Shown here: positions 54,828 through 63,269 of the stretch, piece by piece | Layout: the number at the start of each line of letters is the position of its first letter | Numbering within the stretch: position 1 is the first letter of the stretch | NCBI RefSeq assembly: GCF_021728395.1 | Contig: NZ_JAKKCM010000003.1 | Coordinates: 62,001 to 126,000, forward strand | Origin: Vibrio sp. J1-1 | Lineage (GTDB): Bacteria > Pseudomonadota > Gammaproteobacteria > Enterobacterales > Vibrionaceae | Direction: 5' to 3' | DNA length: 64,000 nucleotides | The notes under the pieces: model-generated | Databases searched by the model: none | Seen by the model: the letters and a program-made list of their open reading frames with translations, nothing else | What the model was told of the DNA's origin: nothing | Translations under genes and position numbers: made by a program

Positions 54828-54840
54828 GGCCTATGATTAA

Positions 54841-54875
54841 ACAAAAAAAGAGTCGCAATTTGCGACTCTTTTTGT
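54841..54875. terminator. Bidirectional terminator between the DUF2069 and DUF2066 genes
   Basis: AAAAAGAGTCGCA (54845-54857), loop ATT, TGCGACTCTTTTT (54861-54873). A/T runs on both sides make it a terminator for both converging genes. Confidence 0.95.
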
Positions 54876-54900
54876 TTAAAAACGTTAGCATCCTATTCTT

Positions 54901-56109
54901 CTATGAACGTTGACCCTCAGCCCATTCATAAATGACATCATACTGCTCTTGTACCGGCTGGACCACGACAGGCTCAGATTCGTTCACTTCCTCAACTGAC
55001 ACGTCAGCGGTCACAACATCTGAAGCCAATGGTAGCTCTTCCTCTACCAATTCTGTCTGCATTGGCTCTTGAGCAGACTGTAAAGTCGCGACTTCTTCCA
55101 CTAGCGTTACTGGCTCTTGGTACTCACCTAATTGCGAAATCGATGACGCTTCTTTTTCAAACGCCTCTTTAGAAGCCAATAGGTGAAGTTTAAGCGTCAG
55201 TTCATCCCCCTGAACTCGCTTAACTTCAGTGCCAGCAACTGAGTTAAGCTTCTTTAACGCACTTTCTAAATGGAAAAAATCTTTCGCTGAATGGATGTTG
55301 ACCACTTTCATCGTGACCCCATCAGAAGACTCGCCCGACATAACCACGGCACTCTTACCTGCGTAATAGTCAGTAATCTCATCGACCACTTCTGCCATCG
55401 CATTCACACCTGACGCCGCCCCACTACTAGGAGAGCGCTGCGATACAAGAATCGCAGATGGTGATTGGTCATATAACGTCCAGCGAATTTGATCGCCCTG
55501 AGCTTTAAGTACCAGTACTGCATCAACAGGGTAACGTTGACTAGCCTTTGCTATTGGTTCAACAAATCCGCCCCATAGGTCAGAGACATCAACACCGGTA
55601 ACATCATCAAAGTCACCCACAGGGACAGTAATCGGTAGGCCTCGTGTTTCCGCTGCGACGCGCAATGCAGAAACCTGCGGTGAGTCTGAATGCTCCCAAG
55701 CAATGGTACGTTCATACGCTTGCTCTTCAATCGCCCAGACGAGAATATTTGCGCGATGAGGCGACCACGATGGCAGCTGTGCTTGCGTCAAAAGAGAATG
55801 AATCTGACCACTGCTGAAGCGCATATTCAAACTTGGTTTGCCGTCAACCTGACCGTAGCCAAGTTGAGAAATGTAACGTGAGCTTGAGCCCAACGCCTTT
55901 TGAATAACAGGGTTACTTAAAGAAGATTGAGAACCAGTCGCTCGAACAATCACCTCTTTCATACCTTGTTCACGAGCCAAAGACTCGCCGTTGTTTTGCT
56001 CACTGTCGATAACCACTTCAGCACGATAGATATCTACCTGCGTTAATGCGTAAACGGGCAGGGACAACCAACCTATCAGTATAAGAGCTAAATAGCGCAT
56101 AGTTTTCAA
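54901..56109 (-). CDS. DUF2066 domain protein, exported
   Basis: A 402-residue protein with an N-terminal signal (MRYLALILIGWLSLPVYAL) followed by the DUF2066 region (VDIYRAEVVIDSEQNNGESLAREQGMKEVIVRATGSQ). The C-terminal 80 residues are acidic and repetitive in E, V, P and T, probably disordered. Probably periplasmic or surface-associated. Function unknown. In E. coli the hda gene lies in this neighbourhood, but no hda is seen here. Confidence 0.85.
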   Translation of the reverse strand: MKTMRYLALILIGWLSLPVYALTQVDIYRAEVVIDSEQNNGESLAREQGMKEVIVRATGSQSSLSNPVIQKALGSSSRYISQLGYGQVDGKPSLNMRFSSGQIHSLLTQAQLPSWSPHRANILVWAIEEQAYERTIAWEHSDSPQVSALRVAAETRGLPITVPVGDFDDVTGVDVSDLWGGFVEPIAKASQRYPVDAVLVLKAQGDQIRWTLYDQSPSAILVSQRSPSSGAASGVNAMAEVVDEITDYYAGKSAVVMSGESSDGVTMKVVNIHSAKDFFHLESALKKLNSVAGTEVKRVQGDELTLKLHLLASKEAFEKEASSISQLGEYQEPVTLVEEVATLQSAQEPMQTELVEEELPLASDVVTADVSVEEVNESEPVVVQPVQEQYDVIYEWAEGQRS

Positions 56110-56547
56110 TTTCCTCTAAATAAGAGAAAGCATAATAAGCAACTATCAAACCTTGAGCAAGGCGAGCTATAGGTAAATAGCTTGAAATTTGACCGACTTA
56201 CGCCATTTGCGGCACAGTATTCAGGGTAGGTTAACAAGTCGTCCTTATTTTTATCAATCTATATGCGTATACAAAAAGTGAGTCCCCCGGAGGCCTAGAT
56301 AAACCAAAATACCCATTTTCAACATTAAGCCAGACGATATGATCAGCACACAATTACATCCTTTACTTTGTGGTTCCTCTAACAAATATGCACTTTAGCT
56401 CGTAAAACAGGCACTTTTCTAAGAAAACTGCTCTAAAAGCCTATTTTAGCCAGTTAAAATCATCGAAAAATTTGATCTGGTCATTGCCGCAAACGTTTGC
56501 CGAGTGATATTATTCGCCGAATTTGTCTGCGTATCTTTAAATAGGAA
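56110..56547. other. 438-base divergent region DUF2066 gene / uraA
   Basis: It holds the PurR-type box at 56487-56502 and, around it, a possible promoter for uraA (TTGCCG at 56484-56489, an 18-base spacer, TATTAT at 56508-56513). The left half has no gene or hairpin that I can support. Confidence 0.5.
56487..56502. promoter_or_regulatory. PurR-type operator before uraA
   Basis: CCGCAAACGTTTGCCG matches 14 of 16 bases of the PurR consensus ACGCAAACGTTTGCGT. It lies between the putative -35 and -10 elements of uraA, as expected for repression by PurR with purine corepressors. Confidence 0.82.
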
Positions 56548-56553
56548 ATGATT

Positions 56554-57807
56554 ATGAAAAATGCGTTACAAGGCGCTCAGATGCTCTTTGTCGCTTTTGG
56601 TGCTTTGGTTCTCGTGCCACTTCTGACTGGCCTCGATCCAAACGTAGCACTCTTCGGCGCCGGTGTCGGTACCCTCCTCTTCCAATTAATCACTAAACGT
56701 TCAGTCCCAATTTTCCTTGCCTCTTCTTTCGCGTTTATTGCTCCTATTATGTTCGGTATCCAAACTTGGGGTATTGGTGCAACAATGGGTGGCTTAATGG
56801 CAGCAGGTATGGTGTATGTGGCCCTAGGCGCGGCGATCAAAGTGCGTGGCGTAGGATTTATTCATAAGATTCTGCCACCTGTGGTTGTAGGTCCAGTGAT
56901 TATGGTTATCGGCCTAGGCTTAGCTCCAACCGCAGTGAATATGGCGATTGGTAAAACTGGCGATGGTGCAGTTCAATTGATCAATGGCGATGCAGCGTTC
57001 ATTATCTCTGCCGTTTCACTACTAACGACTATTGCACTGAGTGTGTTTGCGAAAGGCTTCCTGAAGCTAGTACCAATTGTTGGTGGTATTTTAGCTGGTT
57101 ACTCTGTATCTCTCGCCTATGGTGTGGTCGACTTTACTCCAGTTGCTCAAGCTGCGTGGCTGGCAATGCCAAACTTCACCACGCCTGAGTTCAACATCAA
57201 CGCGATTCTGTTTATGATTCCGGTTGCTATCGCACCAGCAGTCGAGCACGTAGGTGATATGCTGGCCATTTCTAACGTGACGGGCAAAGATTACCTTAAA
57301 AAGCCAGGTCTACACCGCACTATCGCGGGTGACGGGGTAGCGACGATGGCAGCGGCAATGGTCGGCGCGCCACCAAATACAACCTACAGTGAAGTCACTG
57401 GTGCAGTAATGCTAACTAAGGCATTCAACCCGAAAATCATGACATGGGCAGCAGTGACCGCTATTGTTCTGGCTTTGGTGGGTAAGCTAGGCGCTATTCT
57501 TCAAACCATCCCAGTTCCTGTAATGGGTGGTATCATGATCCTACTGTTTGGTTCTATCGCAACCGTAGGCCTGAACACGCTGATCAAAAACCACGTTGAT
57601 CTCCACAAGTCTCGTAACCTAGTTATCGTTGCCGTTACTCTAGTATTCGGTATTGGCGGCATGGCTTTCGGTATTGGTGAATTCAGCCTACAAGGCGTTA
57701 GCCTATGCGGTATCGTGGCAATCATTCTTAACCTAGTGCTTCCTCACGATCTAGGCGAAAACCATGTTGTAGATAACGCTCAGATCGAAGAAGAAAAAGC
57801 GAACTAA
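56554..57807 (+). CDS. uraA: Uracil permease UraA
   Basis: Proton-coupled uracil importer in the inner membrane (NAT/NCS2 family). From the ATG at 56554 it is 417 residues with about 14 hydrophobic segments. The NAT signatures GAPPNTTYSE and the AVEHVGDM (Glu) segment are present. I choose the second ATG because the first lies only 1 base after the GGA site. Convergent with upp, whose enzyme uses imported uracil. A PurR-type box precedes it. Confidence 0.95.
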   Translation: MKNALQGAQMLFVAFGALVLVPLLTGLDPNVALFGAGVGTLLFQLITKRSVPIFLASSFAFIAPIMFGIQTWGIGATMGGLMAAGMVYVALGAAIKVRGVGFIHKILPPVVVGPVIMVIGLGLAPTAVNMAIGKTGDGAVQLINGDAAFIISAVSLLTTIALSVFAKGFLKLVPIVGGILAGYSVSLAYGVVDFTPVAQAAWLAMPNFTTPEFNINAILFMIPVAIAPAVEHVGDMLAISNVTGKDYLKKPGLHRTIAGDGVATMAAAMVGAPPNTTYSEVTGAVMLTKAFNPKIMTWAAVTAIVLALVGKLGAILQTIPVPVMGGIMILLFGSIATVGLNTLIKNHVDLHKSRNLVIVAVTLVFGIGGMAFGIGEFSLQGVSLCGIVAIILNLVLPHDLGENHVVDNAQIEEEKAN

Positions 57808-57833
57808 TTCGCTGGTTCAATTCGACACATACA

Positions 57834-57863
57834 AAAAAGGCTTGGTAAATACCAAGCCTTTGA
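57834..57863. terminator. Bidirectional terminator between uraA and upp
   Basis: AAAGGCTTGGT (57836-57846), loop AAAT, ACCAAGCCTTT (57851-57861). It has A and T runs on the two sides and separates convergent genes. Confidence 0.93.
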
Positions 57864-57899
57864 TTTTGTTCAGAACTGATTCTGCGTTATTTTATACGC

Positions 57900-58526
57900 T
57901 TATTTAGTACCGAAAATCTTGTCACCCGCATCACCAAGACCAGGAACGATGTAACCTTTATCGTTTAGTTTCTCGTCGATTGCCGCTGTGTATAGCTCAA
58001 CATCTGGGTGTGCTTTTTCTAGCGCTTCGATGCCTTCAGGTGCCGCTACCAAAACAAGAACTTTAATCTGGTTACAACCTTTTTCTTTCAAAAGGTCGAT
58101 CGTCGCGATCATAGAGCCGCCAGTAGCCAACATTGGGTCAACAACAAGTGCGATACGCTCATCAATGTTAGAAGCAAGCTTGTTAAAGTAAGGTACTGGC
58201 TCAAGCGTCTCTTCATCACGGTAGATACCTACCACACTGATACGTGCACTTGGCATATGCTCAAGAACACCATCCATCATACCTAGACCTGCGCGTAAGA
58301 TTGGCACGACGGTTACTTTCTTACCTTTAATCTGGTCAACTTCTACTGGACCATTCCAACCTTCGATAGTAACTTTCTCTGTTTCAAAGTCTGCTGTCGC
58401 TTCATAAGTAAGTAGGCTACCGACTTCGGTCGCTAACTCACGAAAACGTTTTGTGCTGATGTCACCTTCTCTCATTAGACCAATTTTATGTTTTACTAGA
58501 GGGTGTTTTACTTCAACAACTTTCAT
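57900..58526 (-). CDS. upp: Uracil phosphoribosyltransferase Upp
   Basis: Salvages uracil to UMP using PRPP. From ATG at 58526 it is 208 residues, equal to the E. coli protein. GGAG lies 6 bases before that ATG; another ATG two codons upstream is inside the site. The PRPP loop is [15 protein letters not shown] and the uracil-binding tail reads [13 protein letters not shown]. Divergent from purM. Confidence 0.97.
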   Translation of the reverse strand: MKVVEVKHPLVKHKIGLMREGDISTKRFRELATEVGSLLTYEATADFETEKVTIEGWNGPVEVDQIKGKKVTVVPILRAGLGMMDGVLEHMPSARISVVGIYRDEETLEPVPYFNKLASNIDERIALVVDPMLATGGSMIATIDLLKEKGCNQIKVLVLVAAPEGIEALEKAHPDVELYTAAIDEKLNDKGYIVPGLGDAGDKIFGTK

Positions 58527-58624
58527 GTCCATCTCCGGCTATAGTTGGCAATATTTAAACAAACCTTCAGATTATACATTATTTCCACTGGTAAATCAGG
58601 ATATATCACTAAAGAAAAAAACTG

Positions 58625-58640
58625 ACGCAAACGTTTGCTA
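58625..58640. promoter_or_regulatory. PurR-type operator before purM
   Basis: ACGCAAACGTTTGCTA matches the PurR consensus ACGCAAACGTTTGCGT at 14 of 16 positions. The right half overlaps a possible -35 (TTGCTA at 58635-58640), 18 bases before TAGAAT at 58659-58664. It lies 67 bases before purM. Divergent upp could also be touched by it. Confidence 0.9.
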
Positions 58641-58706
58641 TCTGTATTTAAGCACTGGTAGAATAGCGCCGTTTTCATATCCAACTTAAATACCGAGGAC
58701 TTCCCT

Positions 58707-59747
58707 GTGAGTGGTAATAACTCTTCTCTTAGCTATAAAGACGCTGGTGTTGATATTGATGCAGGCAACGCGCTTGTAGATCGTATTAAAGGTGCGGTAA
58801 AACGTACTCGTCGCCCTGAAGTGATGGGTGGTATCGGTGGTTTTGGCGCTTTATGCGAATTGCCGACGAAATACAAACAACCTGTATTGGTTTCTGGTAC
58901 TGACGGTGTAGGTACAAAACTTCGCCTCGCACTGGGTATGAACAAGCACGACACTATCGGTATCGACTTGGTTGCGATGTGTGTAAACGATCTTATCGTG
59001 CAAGGCGCAGAGCCATTGTTCTTCCTAGATTACTACGCGACAGGCAAGCTAGATGTCGATACAGCAGCGGACGTTGTTTCTGGTATCGCAGACGGCTGTG
59101 TGCAAGCAGGTTGTGCCCTAATCGGTGGCGAAACTGCTGAAATGCCAGGCATGTACGAAGGTGAAGACTACGACGTTGCGGGCTTCTGTGTTGGCGTTGT
59201 AGAAAAAGAAGAAGTCATCGACGGTACGAAAGTAGCGGCAGGTGATGCGCTAATCGCTGTCGGCTCAAGCGGCCCTCACTCAAACGGTTACTCTTTGGTT
59301 CGCAAGATCCTTGAAGTATCTGGCGCAGACAAAAACGAAGTACTAGAAGGTCGCACTATCGGTGAGCATCTTCTAGAACCAACAAAGATTTACATCAAAT
59401 CAGCACTTAAAATGATTGAGAAGCACGACATTCATGCAATTTCTCACATCACTGGTGGTGGTTTCTGGGAAAATATCCCTCGCGTTCTACCTGAAGGCAC
59501 TAAAGCATTGATCGACGGTAAGAGCTGGGAATGGCCAGTAATTTTCCAATGGCTACAAAAGAAAGGAAACGTAGAAACACACGAAATGTACCGTACATTT
59601 AACTGTGGTGTTGGCCTAATCGTTGCTCTTCCTAAAGATCAAGCAGAAGCAGCGGTTGCACTTCTGCAAGAAGAAGGCGAAAACGCATGGGTGATCGGTG
59701 AAATCGCTCAAGCGGAAGCAAATGAAGAACAAGTTGAAATCAAATAA
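58707..59747 (+). CDS. purM: Phosphoribosylformylglycinamidine cyclo-ligase PurM (AIR synthetase)
   Basis: Makes aminoimidazole ribonucleotide in purine biosynthesis. It starts at GTG (GTGAGTGGTAATAAC) with GAGGAC upstream, giving 346 residues beginning [21 protein letters not shown]. Diagnostic segments are [40 protein letters not shown] and [15 protein letters not shown] PurR-type box precedes it, and purN follows after a repeat-bearing gap. Confidence 0.97.
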   Translation: MSGNNSSLSYKDAGVDIDAGNALVDRIKGAVKRTRRPEVMGGIGGFGALCELPTKYKQPVLVSGTDGVGTKLRLALGMNKHDTIGIDLVAMCVNDLIVQGAEPLFFLDYYATGKLDVDTAADVVSGIADGCVQAGCALIGGETAEMPGMYEGEDYDVAGFCVGVVEKEEVIDGTKVAAGDALIAVGSSGPHSNGYSLVRKILEVSGADKNEVLEGRTIGEHLLEPTKIYIKSALKMIEKHDIHAISHITGGGFWENIPRVLPEGTKALIDGKSWEWPVIFQWLQKKGNVETHEMYRTFNCGVGLIVALPKDQAEAAVALLQEEGENAWVIGEIAQAEANEEQVEIK

Positions 59748-59776
59748 CTTGCGATTCTTGCTCAAAAAGTAAAAAG

Positions 59777-59800
59777 ATGAGGACGCTATGTCCTCATTTT
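59777..59800 (+). terminator. Terminator-like hairpin after purM
   Basis: ATGAGGAC (59777-59784), loop GCTAT, GTCCTCAT (59790-59797), then TTT. It may partly end transcription before the repeat element and purN. Confidence 0.75.
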
Positions 59801-59837
59801 GCTATCTGGAACTCGAAAACTATTTAAATAGTAGGTA

Positions 59838-59994
59838 ATACCAATCGTAGTAAATAACTGGTCATTCTAGCTTGTTAAAATACTCGATAGCTGCGTTAGA
59901 ATTTTTGATTGTAGAATAACTACTTATCGAAAAATCCTGCCTTGTTCTCAAGCATTTTTCCTCGCTATTTCTGAACACTTACTGTGATTGGTAT
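59838..59994. mobile_element. MITE-like element between purM and purN
   Basis: A 157-base, AT-rich, non-coding unit with inverted ends: ATACCAATCGTAGTAA (59838-59853) and, on the other strand, ATACCAATCACAGTAA (59979-59994), identical at 14 of 16 bases. There is no transposase gene. Elements ending in ATACCAATC...GATTGGTAT are, from memory, scattered in Vibrio and relatives. It separates purM from purN, which are contiguous in E. coli. Confidence 0.7.
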
Positions 59995-60033
59995 AATTTA
60001 TAAAATCTACATTAGTAAGGCAGTCTCAACATC

Positions 60034-60672
60034 ATGAAAAATATAGTGGTCCTAATTTCTGGTAGTGGCAGTAACCTACAAGCGATACTGGAAGCGTGTG
60101 ACGCGAATATGCCTAACGCGCAAGTCGCTGCCGTTTTCTCAAATAAAGCGGACGCTTACGGATTAGAGCGCGCGAAGCAATTTAATGTTGCAGGCCATTT
60201 TGTCGACCCAAAGGCATTTGAGTCACGTGAAGCATTTGATGCAGAACTGATGAAACAGATCGACCAATACCAGCCTGATGCAGTCATTCTTGCGGGTTAC
60301 ATGCGCATTCTCAGCAGCGAGTTTGTGCAACATTACATGGGTAAGATGATCAATATTCACCCTTCCCTGCTACCAAAATACCCTGGGTTGCACACTCACC
60401 AACGTGCGATTGACGCTCAAGATAAAGAGCACGGCACCAGTGTTCACTTCGTAACAGAAGAGCTAGACGGTGGTCCGGTTGTTCTGCAGGCAAAAGTGCC
60501 TGTATTTGAAGATGATGATGCGGATATCCTTGCCGCTCGTGTTCAAACTCAAGAACACACCATCTATCCAATCGTCACCAAATGGCTGGTTGAAGATAGG
60601 CTGAAGATGCAAGACGGCAAAGCTTGGTTAGACGGCAAAGAGCTTGGCGCTTCTGGCTACGCTGACGAATAA
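60034..60672 (+). CDS. purN: Phosphoribosylglycinamide formyltransferase PurN
   Basis: Transfers a formyl group from 10-formyl-THF to GAR in purine synthesis. The 212 residues show the N-terminal LISGSGSNLQAIL, the catalytic INIHPSLLPKYPGLHTH (Asn, His) and GTSVHFVTEELDGGPVVLQ with the conserved Asp. The 286-base gap after purM contains a MITE-like element and a hairpin, so cotranscription may be reduced. Confidence 0.97.
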   Translation: MKNIVVLISGSGSNLQAILEACDANMPNAQVAAVFSNKADAYGLERAKQFNVAGHFVDPKAFESREAFDAELMKQIDQYQPDAVILAGYMRILSSEFVQHYMGKMINIHPSLLPKYPGLHTHQRAIDAQDKEHGTSVHFVTEELDGGPVVLQAKVPVFEDDDADILAARVQTQEHTIYPIVTKWLVEDRLKMQDGKAWLDGKELGASGYADE

Positions 60673-60686
60673 GACTGTTTATGCCT

Positions 60687-60714
60687 CATATCAGCTTCGA
60701 CAGGAGCTGATATG
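60687..60714 (+). terminator. Hairpin after purN
   Basis: CATATCAGCT (60687-60696) and AGCTGATATG (60705-60714) form a perfect 10-bp stem with an 8-base loop. C residues follow instead of T, so it may be a weak terminator or 3'-end stabiliser. Confidence 0.55.
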
Positions 60715-60898
60715 CCCCCTCAGCGACTCTCTCTCAACGCATCCGTCCCCCACTGTATTCCTCTAACAGAATTCTACAAAGTAAACATCAATTGACTTAG
60801 CCTTCTGAAGACTCGCTCGTCTGACTCTCCTGATAAATATCTATCTAGCTGAAAATTATCATGTTTATCACACCATTGTTATGTCCAATACACAATTG

Positions 60899-60914
60899 TT
60901 ATGTTATAACATAA
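60899..60914. promoter_or_regulatory. Zur-like palindromic operator before the TonB receptor gene
   Basis: TTATGTTATAACATAA is a perfect 16-bp palindrome 22 bases before the TonB-receptor ATG. It fits the core of gamma-proteobacterial Zur boxes (GTTATAACAT). TTGTTATG also occurs twice just upstream (60867-60874, 60896-60903). Zur control is inferred. Confidence 0.7.
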
Positions 60915-60936
60915 AACTATATCAGCAGTAGTAGAG

Positions 60937-63183
60937 ATGTATTCAATAATGAGATACCAATTTAGCGTTTTATTCTTAATCAGCCCCCTGTTATGGGCAA
61001 ATAACTCGGAGACGATGACTGTCATTGGGGAGCTGGTAAACACGACGCAACCTGAACTATCGTTGTATGAAACGGAGACTTTGTCCGGGCAGAAACTGAA
61101 AGAGAAACAAGCAAGTACCTTGGGGGAAACGCTTTCACAGATATCCGGCGTTCAGGGAGCCAGCTTTGGCCCGACAGCATCGCGACCAATCATTCGAGGG
61201 CTTGGCGGACACCGTGTTCAAATCATGGTCAATTCATCAACCGTCTCAGATATGTCTTCTATCAGCGAGCAACATAGAGTCGATGTCGAGCCTTTCTTTG
61301 CTGAGAGCATCACAGTGATCAAAGGGTCCGCTTCTATTTTATACGGGGATAATGCTATCGCTGGCGCGGTTATCATTGATGACGGTCGTATTCAAAAAAG
61401 TTTACCTGAGGAAACGTTCAGCGGAGCATTTCAAACCAGCGGCGGGCATAATACACCCGCTGAATTATTGTTTAAGGTTAAAGGTTACTCTGATTCACTC
61501 ACATGGAATGTTAGTGGTCTGCATCGGAAAGGTCGGGATATGTTTATTCCATCGAAAAATAAGGATGAGGTTTGCCGAGACTGGGATAAGCTGGCTGGCG
61601 ACACACCATTACAAGGACGCTGTCAGGTGCATGTTAACCCGCAATGGGATTTCGTTGAAGGTCTACCTGTTGATGTGACACCGGAGGATCAACAAGTCAT
61701 CACAGAGTTTTCCCCAACCTATGACAGAAGATTAAAAAACACCAGTTTTCATCAAAACCACCTCGTTGTTGGTTCCAGTCTTATCAAAGACGCAGTGCAG
61801 TTTGGCGCTGCCTTGTCTTATAGTGATGGCGAACGAGGCATTCCAGGATTTATGAACCTTGATTCGAAAGTTGGGGCGGATGTCACCGTCGAGCCTATTC
61901 GAATTCACTCTGACACCCTTGCATTAGAGTTGTATGGCAATGTCGACTTAGAGACGCCTTTCTTTGATGGCGTTACGTTGGATCATAAGTTCAGCAATTC
62001 CAACGAGCATGAACGGATGGGAGCAACGGAAATTAATCACTTTAATGTGGAGACGGAAGATACCAATCTAAAGATCGGTCACAGTGCTGGCAATTGGCTC
62101 AGAGGGATCTGGGGGGTACAGCATTACCACAATGAGTTAAATACCTCTGGGATAGATAATTTTCTACCATCGGTAGAAACCACAAAATTCTCCTATTTCG
62201 CTCAGGAAGTCTTTTCTTACAACAATATTAGTCTGGAGCTCGGAGCCCGCGCCGATTCAATCGATTATAAAACTGACCTTAGCCATTATCAGCCAGGTCG
62301 TGGCCTTGGCGCTGTGGTTAAAGACCGAGAATTTGACCTTGAGAACTATACCGCCGCTTTGTCTTGGCAGCTGCCTTTTGGTTTATCTTTCAGTGCAAGG
62401 AAAACATGGGCTGAACGGGCACCAAGTCAGAATGAACTTTATGCCAGTAACAACCACTTAGCACTGCAGATCGAAGAACAGGGAAATTCTTTGCTAGAGA
62501 CGGAAAAAAACACCAGTGAAGAGTTATCTGCTGGGTTGGATATAGGGCGTTTATCGCTGAGCGCCACCTATTACCAAAATGACTATGAGGACTTCATCTA
62601 CCGCAGATTCACAGGCATGCAAAGAGACAACAGCCCTGTTTATCAGTGGAGTCAGGCCGACTTTAAGAACCATGGTACGGAAATTAATATCGCATACGAC
62701 TTTGACCTCGGCGCTTATGGCTTGCTGGCATTCAATGGTCTATATGATCGAGTCGTCAATGAGCCTGTATATCGATACCCGAAAGGCCAGGATTTCATGG
62801 AGCTGATGATCGGAGGCGCTTCAATGGAACAAATCGATGAGTATTTCATGGGACAGCTGCTTGGGGATTACCTGCCTAGACTGCCGGTGTCAAGGTATGG
62901 TGCTGAAGCTCGATGGCTTCAGGGGAACTGGATTGTTTCGGCAAATTACATGTACTATGCAAAACAGGATAAAGTGGCTAAATATGAGATGCCTTCAGCG
63001 TCCAGTTACAGGCTGAATCTGCGATTTGATTATGAAAAGCTTCACGAGACGACTTCCAGCCATTTCTTTGTTGCACTGGATAACGTAACCAATCAGGAAA
63101 TACGATCTCACCAATCCTTCCTTCGACACACTGTCCCTGAACGGGGAATGAGCGCAAAAGTCGGTTATCGCTACGAGTTTTAA
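60937..63183 (+). CDS. TonB-dependent receptor, ZnuD-like (probable zinc uptake)
   Basis: Outer-membrane TonB receptor, 748 residues. It has a signal (MRYQFSVLFLISPLLWA), a plug domain (ETLSQISGVQGASFGPTASRPIIRGLGGHRVQIMV, VDVEPFFAESITVIKGSASILYG), and a 22-strand barrel ending in the aromatic GYRYEF. A loop with two cysteines (about residues 210-230, DEVCRDW...LQGRCQ) resembles ZnuD of Neisseria. The Zur-like palindrome upstream also suggests zinc. I cannot exclude a heme or other metal-complex substrate. Start may be 60949 instead of 60937; neither has a strong ribosome-binding site. Confidence 0.88.
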   Translation: MYSIMRYQFSVLFLISPLLWANNSETMTVIGELVNTTQPELSLYETETLSGQKLKEKQASTLGETLSQISGVQGASFGPTASRPIIRGLGGHRVQIMVNSSTVSDMSSISEQHRVDVEPFFAESITVIKGSASILYGDNAIAGAVIIDDGRIQKSLPEETFSGAFQTSGGHNTPAELLFKVKGYSDSLTWNVSGLHRKGRDMFIPSKNKDEVCRDWDKLAGDTPLQGRCQVHVNPQWDFVEGLPVDVTPEDQQVITEFSPTYDRRLKNTSFHQNHLVVGSSLIKDAVQFGAALSYSDGERGIPGFMNLDSKVGADVTVEPIRIHSDTLALELYGNVDLETPFFDGVTLDHKFSNSNEHERMGATEINHFNVETEDTNLKIGHSAGNWLRGIWGVQHYHNELNTSGIDNFLPSVETTKFSYFAQEVFSYNNISLELGARADSIDYKTDLSHYQPGRGLGAVVKDREFDLENYTAALSWQLPFGLSFSARKTWAERAPSQNELYASNNHLALQIEEQGNSLLETEKNTSEELSAGLDIGRLSLSATYYQNDYEDFIYRRFTGMQRDNSPVYQWSQADFKNHGTEINIAYDFDLGAYGLLAFNGLYDRVVNEPVYRYPKGQDFMELMIGGASMEQIDEYFMGQLLGDYLPRLPVSRYGAEARWLQGNWIVSANYMYYAKQDKVAKYEMPSASSYRLNLRFDYEKLHETTSSHFFVALDNVTNQEIRSHQSFLRHTVPERGMSAKVGYRYEF

Positions 63184-63209
63184 TCATCACCTAAATGAGC
63201 AACAAACGA

Positions 63210-63244
63210 AGCAGCAAGCGACCTGTAATCGGTGGCTTGCTGCT
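63210..63244. terminator. Hairpin between the TonB receptor gene and the YafJ-like gene
   Basis: AGCAGCAAGC (63210-63219) and GCTTGCTGCT (63235-63244) are complementary, with ACC/GGT as extra pairing inside. It lies between convergent genes. A T run is weak, so it may be a shared, inefficient terminator. Confidence 0.6.
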
Positions 63245-63269
63245 ATTCACGAGTATTCACACTACCGCT

